This document shows, in pieces, positions 18,018 through 26,690 of a stretch of DNA of 64,000 bases. Numbering within the stretch: the first letter of the stretch is position 1; every line of letters starts with the position of its first letter. The position numbers and the translations under genes were made by a program. This DNA comes from Vibrio renipiscarius (GTDB taxonomy: Bacteria; Pseudomonadota; Gammaproteobacteria; Enterobacterales; Vibrionaceae). Below the pieces are notes generated by a model that did no database searches, was not told where the DNA came from, and saw only the letters and a program-made list of their open reading frames with translations. The stretch lies in NCBI RefSeq assembly GCF_000827885.1, contig NZ_JTKH01000003.1:434001-498000 (forward strand), read 5' to 3'.

Positions 18018-19513
18018 AGCTCAAAGCCCTCTTTGATTAACAAGGCTTCTAACTCTTGTTCAGCCACTTCTAATGCCGCTAATTTTTGCTGGAAATCTTT
18101 CAATACTTCTTCAACGGTAATGGTTTCTTCTTCTAGCGGCTTTTGTACATAACGAGCGATGTTCAAGTTGAAATCGTTCTCTTCAATCTCGCTATGTGGC
18201 ACCCAACGTGCGACACCTTCAATGTCGTCAGCTTTAGGGCCTTTGGTGCGCATCTGCTGATAGATATCGTATATGTCGTCTGCTTGTGTTTCTGACAGTG
18301 TATTTTGCGCGCGACCTTTGGTGAAGATTTCTTCCGCATTTACAATCAACACATGGTCTTTGTGCTCTTCTGGTCTTGCTTTACGCAACACAAGAATACA
18401 AGCAGGAATGCCCGTACCGTAGAATAGGTTTGATGCTACACCGATTACCGCCACGATGCGGTTTTCTTTTAGTAACTTGGTTCTGATTTTACCCTCTGCT
18501 CCACTACGGAAAAGTACGCCATGTGGCAGCACGACCGCCATGCGCCCTTTATCATTCAATGAAGCAAACATATGCTGCACCCAAGCGAAATCCCCGTTGG
18601 TTTTTGGTGCTAAGCCAAAGCTTGCTCGGCCATAAGGATCACTTGTCCAATAGTCGTAACCCCACTCTTTTAAGCTAAATGGTGGGTTTGCGATTACGCA
18701 GTCAAAGTTTTCTAGTTGGTCATTTTTCAAGAATTTAGGGTCACGAAGTGTATCACCACGAATGATTTCAAAGTCTTCTTGTCCGTGTAGGAACAAGTTC
18801 ATTCGAGCAATAGCTTCGGTAGTCAGGTTCTTCTCTTGACCTTTGATTTTAAGAAGACGTGGATCACCACCGTTCTCTTTAACATGGTGGATGGTTTCAA
18901 GCAGCATACCGCCTGTACCACAAGCCGGGTCATATACACTTTCATTAGCTTGTGGGTCTAGAATATTGACCATAAGACGAACAATGGTACGTGGCGTATA
19001 GAACTCACCTGCTTTCTTGTTTGCTTTATCAGCAAAGCGCTTGATGAGGTATTCGTAAGCACGACCCATATCATCATTACGCACACTCGATACGCCAAGG
19101 TTAACCTTGTTGAAGTGATTGAGTAATGTCGATAGCAGTTCGTCTGATAGGCGCTCTTTGTTGGTCCAGCTCGCATCACCAAAAATACCATGGAGCTGTG
19201 GGTTTTCTAGCTCAATGCCACGGAACGAATCTTTTAGGGCTTGACCGATATCCTTGGTTTCTGCAAACACATCTTTCCAATGACAGTTAGCTGGAATTTG
19301 GATGCGGTGAAACATATCGCCTTTCGCAAGCTCTTCATCACCCACCTGCTCCAACGCCTCTTCGAACTCTTCATCGTAAACATCACAGATACGCTTAAAG
19401 AATAGGATTGGGAAGATGTAGGTTTTGTAGTCTGAAGCGTCGATTGGACCCGTGATTATGTGGGCCGCATGCCAAAGGTGCGCTTCTAAGTCTTTGAGAT
19501 TTATTAATGTCAT
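18014..19513 (-). CDS. hsdM: Type I modification methyltransferase, first HsdM
   Basis: 499 residues. The N-terminal domain (LEAHLWHAAHIITGPIDAS) is followed by EFYTPRTIVRLM near 170, SAM motif I DPACGTGGMLLETI near 191 and catalytic NPPF in VIANPPFSLKEWG near 274, with a C-terminal coiled-coil (EEVLKDFQQKLAALEVAEQEL). All catalytic residues for N6-adenine methylation look intact. It starts within the stop codon of the small HTH gene (ATGA) and overlaps the second HsdM by four bases. Confidence 0.9.
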   Translation of the reverse strand: MTLINLKDLEAHLWHAAHIITGPIDASDYKTYIFPILFFKRICDVYDEEFEEALEQVGDEELAKGDMFHRIQIPANCHWKDVFAETKDIGQALKDSFRGIELENPQLHGIFGDASWTNKERLSDELLSTLLNHFNKVNLGVSSVRNDDMGRAYEYLIKRFADKANKKAGEFYTPRTIVRLMVNILDPQANESVYDPACGTGGMLLETIHHVKENGGDPRLLKIKGQEKNLTTEAIARMNLFLHGQEDFEIIRGDTLRDPKFLKNDQLENFDCVIANPPFSLKEWGYDYWTSDPYGRASFGLAPKTNGDFAWVQHMFASLNDKGRMAVVLPHGVLFRSGAEGKIRTKLLKENRIVAVIGVASNLFYGTGIPACILVLRKARPEEHKDHVLIVNAEEIFTKGRAQNTLSETQADDIYDIYQQMRTKGPKADDIEGVARWVPHSEIEENDFNLNIARYVQKPLEEETITVEEVLKDFQQKLAALEVAEQELEALLIKEGFEL

Positions 19514-19686
19514 TGCTTACTCTTATTCTCTTCTATCCACGCTTCAAGGTCTTCACGTTTGAAGCGCCAAGAACCGCCGACTTTAAAACCAGGAAGCTTT
19601 CCTTCGCTTGCTAATCTATATGCTGTTTTTTCGGCCAACTTTAGATAAGCAGCCACCTCTTTCAAGGTTAAAATTTGGTCTACCAT
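19510..19686 (-). CDS. Small excisionase-type helix-turn-helix protein, leader gene of the restriction operon
   Basis: 58 residues, translated from the sequence. LTLKEVAAYLKLAEKTAYRL is the HTH, followed by the KLPGFKVGGSWRFKREDLEAW wing typical of HTH_17/excisionase-family proteins. Its stop overlaps the ATG of the first hsdM (ATGA), so it is the first gene of the operon and is likely its regulator. An inverted pair of 9-bp sites lies just upstream (19694-19702, 19766-19774). The alternative is a leftover recombination directionality factor, but there is no integrase nearby. Confidence 0.8.
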   Translation of the reverse strand: MVDQILTLKEVAAYLKLAEKTAYRLASEGKLPGFKVGGSWRFKREDLEAWIEENKSKQ

Positions 19687-19693
19687 TCAGAGT

Positions 19694-19774
19694 GTTATCT
19701 CATGTTGGTTTTATTCATCAGAATTAATGGTGAGAGAATATGGGAAAATTGGGGAATCGGCAATGTGAGATAAC
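19694..19774. promoter_or_regulatory. Promoter region of the restriction operon with paired 9-bp inverted repeats
   Basis: GTTATCTCA at 19694-19702 and its exact reverse complement TGAGATAAC at 19766-19774 flank the 63-bp stretch where the operon promoter should lie. The sites may be operators for the small HTH protein encoded immediately downstream. No -10/-35 pair is strong enough to call. Confidence 0.4.
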
Positions 19775-19810
19775 TCAATACAAGACTGAGTGCATAGAAA
19801 AAATACAAAT

Positions 19811-19834
19811 GCCCACCAGCTTTCGCTGGTGGGT
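19811..19834 (-). terminator. Terminator downstream of the SF1 helicase gene
   Basis: On the minus strand, CCCACCAGC / GCTGGTGGG with a GAAA loop, then CATTTGTATTTTTT. It lies about 110 bases after the helicase stop and separates that gene from the restriction operon promoter. Confidence 0.65.
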
Positions 19835-19945
19835 ATTCATTCTATTAGTAGCATTTCATAACTATCAATACGGTGATTGCTTGAACGATAGCCTCACCGC
19901 GATGTTGACAATTCAGTGACTACAGAGTTTAAGACAAGCACTCAC

Positions 19946-22900
19946 CTAGGGAGTTAGCAATGTCTCTTTGCATTGTATGGGACTCTCGCATAGTGGATAG
20001 TCATTCGTACTAAAGTGATTCAACTTTCTGTATGTTTTGTCAAAATAGCGCTTGTCGGACCAAACCTGAATATCGCCGATGACAAACAAGTGTTTTTTGG
20101 CTCGGGTAACAGCTACGTTCAACAAATTTGGTTTTGAAGAAGCCCAAGATGCCCCGCCACTGTTTTTAATGTCGCAACCGAGAACCAAAATAACGGTATC
20201 ATTCTCCTTGCCTTGAAAGGTGTGCACAGTCCCTACGTTGTATTTCAGAAAGTTATTAAACTCCTTTTCATTCCAACTCGAGCTACTAAGCAGCTCTGAC
20301 TTGCTACGCCTCAGATCTTCTTTCAACTCTTTTCTTACCGCTTTAAATGGTGTTATTAAATAGATGCTGCTTAAGTCGCCATTGTGCGCTGCTAATTCGA
20401 GTAAAAGGGCTTTAACATCTTCACCCAACTCACGTTTATACTGTTTGTGTACACAGTCTCCTTGTGAATCATTCCAGCTATTATGTCCTAAAGCCTTATG
20501 AATTCTTGGCTCAACGTCTTTATCGTTGTCAGAACCATGTATCATTCGATTGTTATAAGCTATTTCATTCGAAATGCTAAACATTGGCTCGATACATCGG
20601 CGATGTACCCATAACGGGATGCCTATCCATTGTTCTTCACCATCCATATCTATCATACAGCCATACGGATTAACGCGATCAGCTAACGTCTGAACTGACC
20701 ACATACAAGGGTCCCACTTCTCTGATTTTTCTTGCAACTTAGATTTCATTAAGTAGTCAATCAGCTCTGGTGGCGATGTAAACACAGGTTCAATTTGCAG
20801 AGGGTCTCCAACAACCACCGCTCGCTTAGCACGAAGCAAACCACCTACCGCAGATTGTGGTACAGCTTGCCCTGCCTCATCAATCATGAGCCAACCTAGA
20901 GATTCTGGCGGCAGCTTAGAAAACATATTTCCCAATGAAGCAAAAGTCGTCGAGACCACGGGGACAAACATAAATAGTATCTGCCAAATCTCCAGAGCAT
21001 TCTCGCGACTCTTCCCTAATACAACATCATTGATTTTTCTTATCTGTGATAGAAAAGTACTCTGTTTGCTGGCTTCTATCAGCCAAGCCTCGTGCAGTTG
21101 TAACGCAGCCGAGTAGATGTCAGACCGCAATTCATTAATAGTCACGTGTTGCCAGCATGCGTGCCTCTGCCTATCATGTCCCTCGATATCATCAGTCACT
21201 TCCGGTAAGTGATATCCTTTAAACTCCGTTCTATAGGCATCTAACTCATCTAAAAACTTCTGCTTTTTAAGCTCTTTAGATTGAATATCAACCTGCTGCT
21301 GTAAAATTTTCTTTGTACATCCTTTTCTCTCGATTTCTTTGGAATCAACATTACCAATAATCAAGCGAATAGATTTTTTGACATTTTCGTACTCACCGAG
21401 TTTTTGAGATAGTGAAGCCTTATATTGTTTATTTTTCTTAGTATTAAAGAACCGACTAAACCAACCAGGCGAGTTAACCTTCAATAGCTCAAGGGAAATT
21501 GAAATTTCTTCTTCCCTTCTCACTTCAGCATTTCTTGTTGAGCGAAGGACATCTAGCTCTACAGAGAGCGTATGAACATGGTTTTCTAGCTCATCTAGAA
21601 CTAGGTTCATTTGATGCAAATCAGCATCAAATTGATGTCCATCGAAAGTCTTTTGCAGGCTATCAAAATAGGCTAACTTGTCATTCAACTCATGGAAACG
21701 AGATAATTTCTCGTTAAAGGTCTTTTTGGCAATGTGAAAAGAGGGCCCGGTATAAGTTGAGCGATATTGCCAAAAATTCAAGAAGTCTAAAGAGGGCTCT
21801 CTAACCGCTGGTTCATTGCCTTTTTCATAGTGATATTTAAAGAAAAAGCGATCGAGAAACCTTTGCCTCTTTTTATAAGCTCCCATAGCAGCTGAGATAT
21901 TTCCCCAGCTCTGCTTTTTATCGTCCAAAGGTTGTAAACGACCTTTCTTTTCATCAGCACTAACTTGATTTGCTACAGAACGAAAAAAACTGGTATTAAC
22001 ATATCTATCAGCTATCGACTTTGCTTGAGGAAGCTCTTTTGAGATATTTTCAACGGCGGCATTGTTCGATGACGCCACGACCATTTCAAAATCAGTAAGT
22101 TCTTTAACAAGGAACCCTTCTGGACTTAACCCATCGCTAGCTTTCGAAAAGGAAGCTAATACTTTCGCTCTCTCAACAATATTTTGTGCAATTATATCCC
22201 GCAATAACGTCGTTTTACCTGTGCCTGGAGGACCATTAACCGAGATCACTCCACCTGCTTTCAGCTCCTTGAATACCGTATTGATGGCAAACTGCTGCAT
22301 TAAAGACATGTTATGCGCGGGCTCTGTCAGCCACCTTCCTTCTGGTGTTTCTTTGGGGTTCAAGTGATTATGAATCAACGGTATCGAATCGTTGGTATAC
22401 AGATCAACATGCTTATGACTGGATTGTCCCAAGTAGGTTTGAAGGGGCTGGCTGGCCTTGCCAGTAGAAATCGCATTAATGGCCCGCTCTATATCTCGAA
22501 TATAAAAGCTGTTTAGAATAGGTAACTGAGATTCGTCTTCTTTCGATGAATCATCATTATCGTCTTCAATTTTTCCTGGAGCCTTTTTGTTCTCCAAAAG
22601 ATTGTCTGACTTCGCCTCATACTCATAAAAAGCCATTTGAAACGGGTAAACCTTTGAGTGCTCTGAAAGCAACAAATCTTGATTAGAAATACCAGCCCAT
22701 TGGTAAAGCCCCTCAACCAAGCCCATTAGACTTTTCACACAAAGAGTATGCCTTCCCTCTGAGCTAGGATGGTTAGGCAAGGTGGCTTCCCAGCGATCCA
22801 CAAACTCGTTAAGATCGTCACACCGACTATCAAATCGTTCCTGAGATATACTCCCAGCCCTTCCCCTTAGTAACTCTGCCAAAGCCCACGGTAGCGTGCT

Positions 22901-23308
22901 TACCGAAAAGGTATCCAACCGAGGGGTACCAAACTCATCCAACATCAATTTAGCAAAGCAAGACGCACCCTCATTATCTCTTCTTTGCTCTATTTCTTCA
23001 GAGGCACAATCCTCCTGGCTGCGGGTAGAAAAGTACTCCGCAACTTTTTTATCTATCGCCGATTTATCGAATAATCCCAGATATAGTGTATAAGTACACT
23101 TTTTGCCTGGGGTAAGGCCAAGTAAATCACGAGCCGCTGGATCTAGCCACGGAAGTAGATGGTTACCACGAGACTTCAACTCGTGACACGACACATTTAC
23201 TGGTGCAATTTTACTGTCGTCTTTATCTGGTACTGAGTAGGCTTGAAAAAACTCCACTAAATGCCAGGATTTCAATATATTTATCGAGTCTTCTTTTCTA
23301 CTATCCAC
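19946..23308 (-). CDS. Large SF1 (Upf1-like) helicase
   Basis: 1120 residues. An unassigned N-terminal region of about 340 residues precedes the motor. Motif I is GPPGTGKTT at 359-367; Ia VVASSNNAAVENI; II LMIDEAGQA near 806; III VVVGDPLQIEP near 830; V VGTVHTFQGKE near 1026; VI LNVAVTRAKKHLFVIGD near 1060. The roughly 400 residues between motifs Ia and II hold long charged, coiled-coil-like segments. Upf1/Dna2-like helicases of this type are common in defence islands. It is separated from the restriction operon by a terminator, so it has its own promoter near 23310-23440. Role unknown; a nuclease domain is not obvious. Confidence 0.8.
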   Translation of the reverse strand: MDSRKEDSINILKSWHLVEFFQAYSVPDKDDSKIAPVNVSCHELKSRGNHLLPWLDPAARDLLGLTPGKKCTYTLYLGLFDKSAIDKKVAEYFSTRSQEDCASEEIEQRRDNEGASCFAKLMLDEFGTPRLDTFSVSTLPWALAELLRGRAGSISQERFDSRCDDLNEFVDRWEATLPNHPSSEGRHTLCVKSLMGLVEGLYQWAGISNQDLLLSEHSKVYPFQMAFYEYEAKSDNLLENKKAPGKIEDDNDDSSKEDESQLPILNSFYIRDIERAINAISTGKASQPLQTYLGQSSHKHVDLYTNDSIPLIHNHLNPKETPEGRWLTEPAHNMSLMQQFAINTVFKELKAGGVISVNGPPGTGKTTLLRDIIAQNIVERAKVLASFSKASDGLSPEGFLVKELTDFEMVVASSNNAAVENISKELPQAKSIADRYVNTSFFRSVANQVSADEKKGRLQPLDDKKQSWGNISAAMGAYKKRQRFLDRFFFKYHYEKGNEPAVREPSLDFLNFWQYRSTYTGPSFHIAKKTFNEKLSRFHELNDKLAYFDSLQKTFDGHQFDADLHQMNLVLDELENHVHTLSVELDVLRSTRNAEVRREEEISISLELLKVNSPGWFSRFFNTKKNKQYKASLSQKLGEYENVKKSIRLIIGNVDSKEIERKGCTKKILQQQVDIQSKELKKQKFLDELDAYRTEFKGYHLPEVTDDIEGHDRQRHACWQHVTINELRSDIYSAALQLHEAWLIEASKQSTFLSQIRKINDVVLGKSRENALEIWQILFMFVPVVSTTFASLGNMFSKLPPESLGWLMIDEAGQAVPQSAVGGLLRAKRAVVVGDPLQIEPVFTSPPELIDYLMKSKLQEKSEKWDPCMWSVQTLADRVNPYGCMIDMDGEEQWIGIPLWVHRRCIEPMFSISNEIAYNNRMIHGSDNDKDVEPRIHKALGHNSWNDSQGDCVHKQYKRELGEDVKALLLELAAHNGDLSSIYLITPFKAVRKELKEDLRRSKSELLSSSSWNEKEFNNFLKYNVGTVHTFQGKENDTVILVLGCDIKNSGGASWASSKPNLLNVAVTRAKKHLFVIGDIQVWSDKRYFDKTYRKLNHFSTNDYPLCESPIQCKETLLTP

Positions 23309-23440
23309 GAATTAACGCCTATCAATACCATCAAATATCATTAAGTTACGATAATATACAGCCTGATTGCATAAGGCGATGAAGAATGACAAAAGACTGA
23401 TAGAGTGTGACGGCTCCCTTAAATACAAAGCGGCATTGAA

Positions 23441-23617
23441 TTACCTTAAAGCTAGACACTCCTCCATCCACTCATCCACTTCACCTTCCACCCAGGCCAC
23501 GGCCCTATCCCCCAAACTGATGGATTTTGGAAACTCACCATCATTCATTTTTCGGTAAATCGCTGAACGGCTTAATGCTGTTTTTTCCATTACTTCTTTT
23601 AGTTTTAGAAATCTCAT
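23441..23617 (-). CDS. AlpA-family transcriptional regulator
   Basis: 58 residues from ATG 23617, chosen because AGGAGG lies seven bases upstream; a longer reading frame to 23695 has no such site. The HTH is LKEVMEKTALSRSAIYRKM, followed by FPKSISLGDRAVAWVEGEV and the EVDEWMEE ending typical of AlpA. AlpA proteins control excision or early genes of P4-like prophages and Vibrio islands. It diverges from radC, the common arrangement in Vibrio islands. Confidence 0.88.
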   Translation of the reverse strand: MRFLKLKEVMEKTALSRSAIYRKMNDGEFPKSISLGDRAVAWVEGEVDEWMEECLALR

Positions 23618-23766
23618 GGGACGTCCTCCTATGGCTGTGGTCCTCATGGGATAAGCAAGTTCGGTAAAAAAAAGTAGCATCGGCACATGGTGCACACAAT
23701 CAAAAATTCTTCAGGTATATGTCATCTCTGTGAATCTATTCCATGACTGATACAGGAAGCCTGAAT

Positions 23767-24243
23767 ATGTCCCATTTTCCCCGTTACGGTAGTTTGTTAC
23801 CTCAAAAAGAATATGAGCACCGTGTGCTCGAAGAAGCCGCTGAAATACTCAAAGATCGTTATGTTCGTGGTGATGCTTTTTCAAGTCCCGCGGCAACCTC
23901 TGATTACTTACGTTTTAAACTGGCAGGGTATGAACATGAAGTTTTCGCGGTCATGTTCTTAGACAATCAGCACCGCTTGATTGAGTTTAAAGAGCTGTTT
24001 CGTGGCACGGTTGATTCCGCAAGCGTTTATCCTCGCGAAGTAGTGAAAGAAGCACTGCTCGTTAACGCCGCTGCGGTGATCTTCGCCCATAACCATCCTT
24101 CCGGCGATCCTGAACCATCACAATCGGACAAACGGATCACTGGGCGTTTAAAAGAAGCGCTCTCGCTGGTGGACATTCGAGTGCTTGACCATTTCGTGGT
24201 AGGTGACAGTTGCATCTCATTTGCTGAGAGGGGGTTGCTATGA
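23767..24243 (+). CDS. radC: RadC family JAB-domain protein
   Basis: 158 residues from ATG 23767, preceded by AGGAAG at about eight bases; an in-frame ATG at 23743 adds eight residues but has no ribosome-binding site. The JAB/MPN metal motif is intact: E in the KEALL helix, [14 protein letters not shown] (HxHx7-10D). This is the short island-borne form lacking the N-terminal HhH region of chromosomal RadC. Island RadC is frequent beside AlpA and DUF2787; its function is not established. It overlaps the next gene by four bases (ATGA). Confidence 0.88.
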   Translation: MSHFPRYGSLLPQKEYEHRVLEEAAEILKDRYVRGDAFSSPAATSDYLRFKLAGYEHEVFAVMFLDNQHRLIEFKELFRGTVDSASVYPREVVKEALLVNAAAVIFAHNHPSGDPEPSQSDKRITGRLKEALSLVDIRVLDHFVVGDSCISFAERGLL

Positions 24244-24668
24244 TCATCGATGATTACCGAGGTATCCGGTTGCCAATCAGCTTTTGTGAAACGATAGATA
24301 ACCTATTGGCACGTTTCGAGGTTCCTGATGATGCAAAACGCCTAGTATTCAACTTTAGAGATCCGACATACTATCAATCCAGAATGGGACTACATCCTGT
24401 CGAAATACAATTAAGCAGAGACAATGATCGGGCGCCTTGGTCATTCGCGTTTCTCGCCAGCTTTTCTTATCAAAGCAATAGTACCCATTCCCTTGATGTC
24501 GAGTTGTATTTTCATTTACGTAACCATTGGTGTTATCAGCCCGATGCTGGCACTGCTGATCTCTCACAGCCTGCTGTTTTAGATCTTTTCAACACCTGGT
24601 GCACAGCACTAGAGCGACACATAAATCGCCGAGCATTCAGCGATATCCAGTTAAGCCAAATCAGTTAA
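24240..24668 (+). CDS. DUF2787 family protein (first copy)
   Basis: 142 residues, soluble, no signal peptide. The family core [20 protein letters not shown] is near 37-56, followed by an [11 protein letters not shown] block. Function unknown; DUF2787 genes are confined mostly to Vibrio and related islands next to radC. Coupled to radC by ATGA. A second, diverged copy follows after 46 bases. Confidence 0.8.
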   Translation: MIIDDYRGIRLPISFCETIDNLLARFEVPDDAKRLVFNFRDPTYYQSRMGLHPVEIQLSRDNDRAPWSFAFLASFSYQSNSTHSLDVELYFHLRNHWCYQPDAGTADLSQPAVLDLFNTWCTALERHINRRAFSDIQLSQIS

Positions 24669-24714
24669 ACCCTTTTCTGTTCACTTTAATCTTACCTTTG
24701 TAGGAGGCATCACC

Positions 24715-25158
24715 ATGTCTGATATTTTGTTTAATGCTTCAAGCTTGCCTGTTTCAAAATCACTCCATTCCCTTCTGAGTAAAAGTCTTATCGAGAAGCT
24801 CGCTGAAGAGGAGCATATTGCCACCAGCACTTATCTCGTATTTAACTTTCGTGATAGTTCCTACAGCGCTGAAGCGGGCGGTTTTCATCCTGTTGAAATT
24901 GCTATTGCTCAATCAAGTGATGGGCGATGGAATATTGAATACGCGACAGATTTTGCGTACGTGGGTAGTGCTTATCCTGAGCTGGAACGTTGTCTCGACT
25001 TCGACTTTCGAGATCAGTCGTTTTATGCTCAGTACAGTGGGTGGGCGCCAATGAAAGGAAATATCTCAGCCATCGAGCTTTATCAGTTATGGGAAAGTAA
25101 CTTTCTTACTTACGCCGATATGGAGGTGTATGACCAGGTTTCTGTTACGCCGCAATGA
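24715..25158 (+). CDS. DUF2787 family protein (second copy)
   Basis: 147 residues, with a strong ribosome-binding site (TAGGAGG seven bases before the ATG). It shares the same core as the previous gene: FNFRDSSYSAEAGGFHPVEI near 44-63, then LERCLDFDFRDQSFYAQY. The repeated FRD motif suggests one DUF2787 fold with an internal echo. Paralogue of the upstream gene; function unknown. Confidence 0.8.
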   Translation: MSDILFNASSLPVSKSLHSLLSKSLIEKLAEEEHIATSTYLVFNFRDSSYSAEAGGFHPVEIAIAQSSDGRWNIEYATDFAYVGSAYPELERCLDFDFRDQSFYAQYSGWAPMKGNISAIELYQLWESNFLTYADMEVYDQVSVTPQ

Positions 25159-25280
25159 ACTTCTCTGAGTTACTTTGCCAATAGCAACAACGCATTCACA
25201 CCGTGGATTGATGTGCTCACTGAGCACGTTAGATTGAAGGTAAAACCCAGTGTTTGGCCGTGATAAAAAGCCAAAATAAA

Positions 25281-25320
25281 ATGCCAATATAGTGTGCCAT
25301 TTGAGGCTCTATATCGGCAT
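25281..25320. terminator. Hairpin terminator after the DUF2787 genes
   Basis: ATGCCAATATAG pairs with CTATATCGGCAT (11 of 12) around a 16-base loop, followed by ATTTTATT on the plus strand. It would end the radC-DUF2787 unit. It could also serve the convergent RNase H-like gene. Confidence 0.5.
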
Positions 25321-25414
25321 ATTTTATTACAAACGCTCGCCTTTGAGAGAGCAACAAACCCTTGTGGTACAAGGGCTGAGTGCCATCTAAGAACCGAGCA
25401 TAGGCAAACTGGAC

Positions 25415-25846
25415 TTACAACTTGCTAAGCGCTTGTTTTGCCATGTTATACGCTTCGTTCAACGCTTGATGCATACTTGGGGTTGCTCTGATTACCTCGA
25501 CGTATTTCTCGCCTCGGAGTGCATCTACCTGTTGCCATAAGTCGCGATTCGCTACTGGCTTTTTGTCTGACTTTCGCCAACCTTTTTGCTTCCAGGTATC
25601 AATCCACTCGTTAAACCCACGAACACAAAAATCACTGCTGGTGTAGATGACATCGCCATCACGCGCATACTGCATGCACTCCACCAGCGCAATCAGCTCT
25701 AGCTCTGTATTACTGGTGTATCCCTGCATCGGTAAACATTGCTGGTCCATTAACTCACCAGCTTTGTCGTACACCACCAAACCAATTCCACCATCGACAC
25801 TGGACGCCGTGACTGCAATATACAATGCGCATGATTCATTTTTCAT
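25415..25846 (-). CDS. RNase H-fold protein with substituted catalytic residues
   Basis: 143 residues from ATG 25846 (AAGGAAC seven bases upstream); a longer frame to 25951 lacks a site. The RNase HI fold is clear: GGIGLVVYDKAG, TELELIALVECM (the conserved helix Glu is present), WIDTWKQKGWRKSDKKP and VANRDLWQQVDAL. Compared with E. coli RNHA, the first Asp (TDGS) reads TAS, the DS of TDSQYV reads SSD out of register, and the last Asp (ERCDELA) reads EAYNMAK. Three of four metal ligands are therefore doubtful, so it may bind rather than cut RNA/DNA hybrids. Typical of Vibrio island cargo. Confidence 0.7.
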   Translation of the reverse strand: MKNESCALYIAVTASSVDGGIGLVVYDKAGELMDQQCLPMQGYTSNTELELIALVECMQYARDGDVIYTSSDFCVRGFNEWIDTWKQKGWRKSDKKPVANRDLWQQVDALRGEKYVEVIRATPSMHQALNEAYNMAKQALSKL

Positions 25847-25962
25847 TGTTTGTTCCTTTTCTATTTTGACAACGCAACGTGCTTGTCTCTCATCAGATAA
25901 GGATGTGATGTGAAAAATGAAGTACGCTCGCATCACCGTGCCCTGAACCATAAGGACACGTT

Positions 25963-26214
25963 ATGACCACCTTTTCTCCGCTACGCGAGAAGATCTTAAA
26001 GGCCCTACTGAAAGCCGCCCTCGCAGGCTATCACCATCTCAGTGCCCACTTTCAAAAGGTCAAAGCTGAAATGACAGAACTCAGTGACCACGATTTATTT
26101 GAAGAAACAAAGCATCACCCCACCCTGCACTTACGCAGCCTCTTGGCAAGCTTTGAGCTCATCCAGCGTGGCTACTATCTCAGCGATATTCGTGACGTGA
26201 GGAATGACCTTTAA
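25963..26214 (+). CDS. Small hypothetical protein
   Basis: 83 residues; AAGGAC lies about seven bases before the ATG. Mostly helical and charged, with a basic N-terminal helix (REKILKALLKAALAGYHHL) and an ending IQRGYYLSDIRDVRNDL. No recognisable domain, signal peptide or membrane segment. It diverges from the RNase H-like gene and is followed by a 10-bp-stem hairpin. Confidence 0.55.
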   Translation: MTTFSPLREKILKALLKAALAGYHHLSAHFQKVKAEMTELSDHDLFEETKHHPTLHLRSLLASFELIQRGYYLSDIRDVRNDL

Positions 26215-26268
26215 CTTCATGCCACAAGTAATCTGCGTGTCAATTCACAAAACCATACCAATAAAATT

Positions 26269-26293
26269 GAGTGAGACATTATCTGTCTCACTC
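26269..26293. terminator. Strong hairpin after the 83-residue protein gene
   Basis: GAGTGAGACA / TGTCTCACTC is a perfect 10-bp stem with a TTATC loop. There is no T-run directly after it, so termination is plausible but not certain; an mRNA 3' stabilising hairpin or a protein site are alternatives. Confidence 0.5.
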
Positions 26294-26354
26294 GTCCGTA
26301 TTCTTTCACCAATTAACAGCAACGTGCTCTACGTGCAGGTCGAGGATAAAGCAA

Positions 26355-26690
26355 ATGAGTAAAAGCAACGTATTACATCACGTTAATGAACAGTCTCTAA
26401 ATGACCTTATTCGCCGCCATGAATCATTCACTTTAACGAATGTGAAAAATTTCAACCAAACGGTGAAGAAGGTAGAGCGACTAATAGAAAAACAAGGTCT
26501 TTCGTGCCGTATATATACCGCAGGACGCTCTGCCACTATGGCAGCAGCTCTGGCCTCAGGACCCGCAGTCATCTTTGGCTTAGCTTCTGCCGCAGCTATT
26601 GCGACACACAAAATAGCGACGTTAAACCCTGACTATGAAATCGCTAAGTATCCACTGGCTGAAAAGCTTGTAGTGAACTTTAAGAAGTAA
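26355..26690 (+). CDS. Hypothetical protein with a hydrophobic Ala/Gly-rich segment
   Basis: 111 residues from ATG 26355, with GAGG upstream; a frame to 26271 exists but would start inside the preceding hairpin. The N-terminal half is helical and polar. Residues about 60-85 (TMAAALASGPAVIFGLASAAAIATHK) form one hydrophobic, small-residue-rich helix that could insert in a membrane. No family recognised. The size and the single Ala/Gly helix recall small toxins or phage inhibitors, but that is speculation. Confidence 0.55.
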   Translation: MSKSNVLHHVNEQSLNDLIRRHESFTLTNVKNFNQTVKKVERLIEKQGLSCRIYTAGRSATMAAALASGPAVIFGLASAAAIATHKIATLNPDYEIAKYPLAEKLVVNFKK

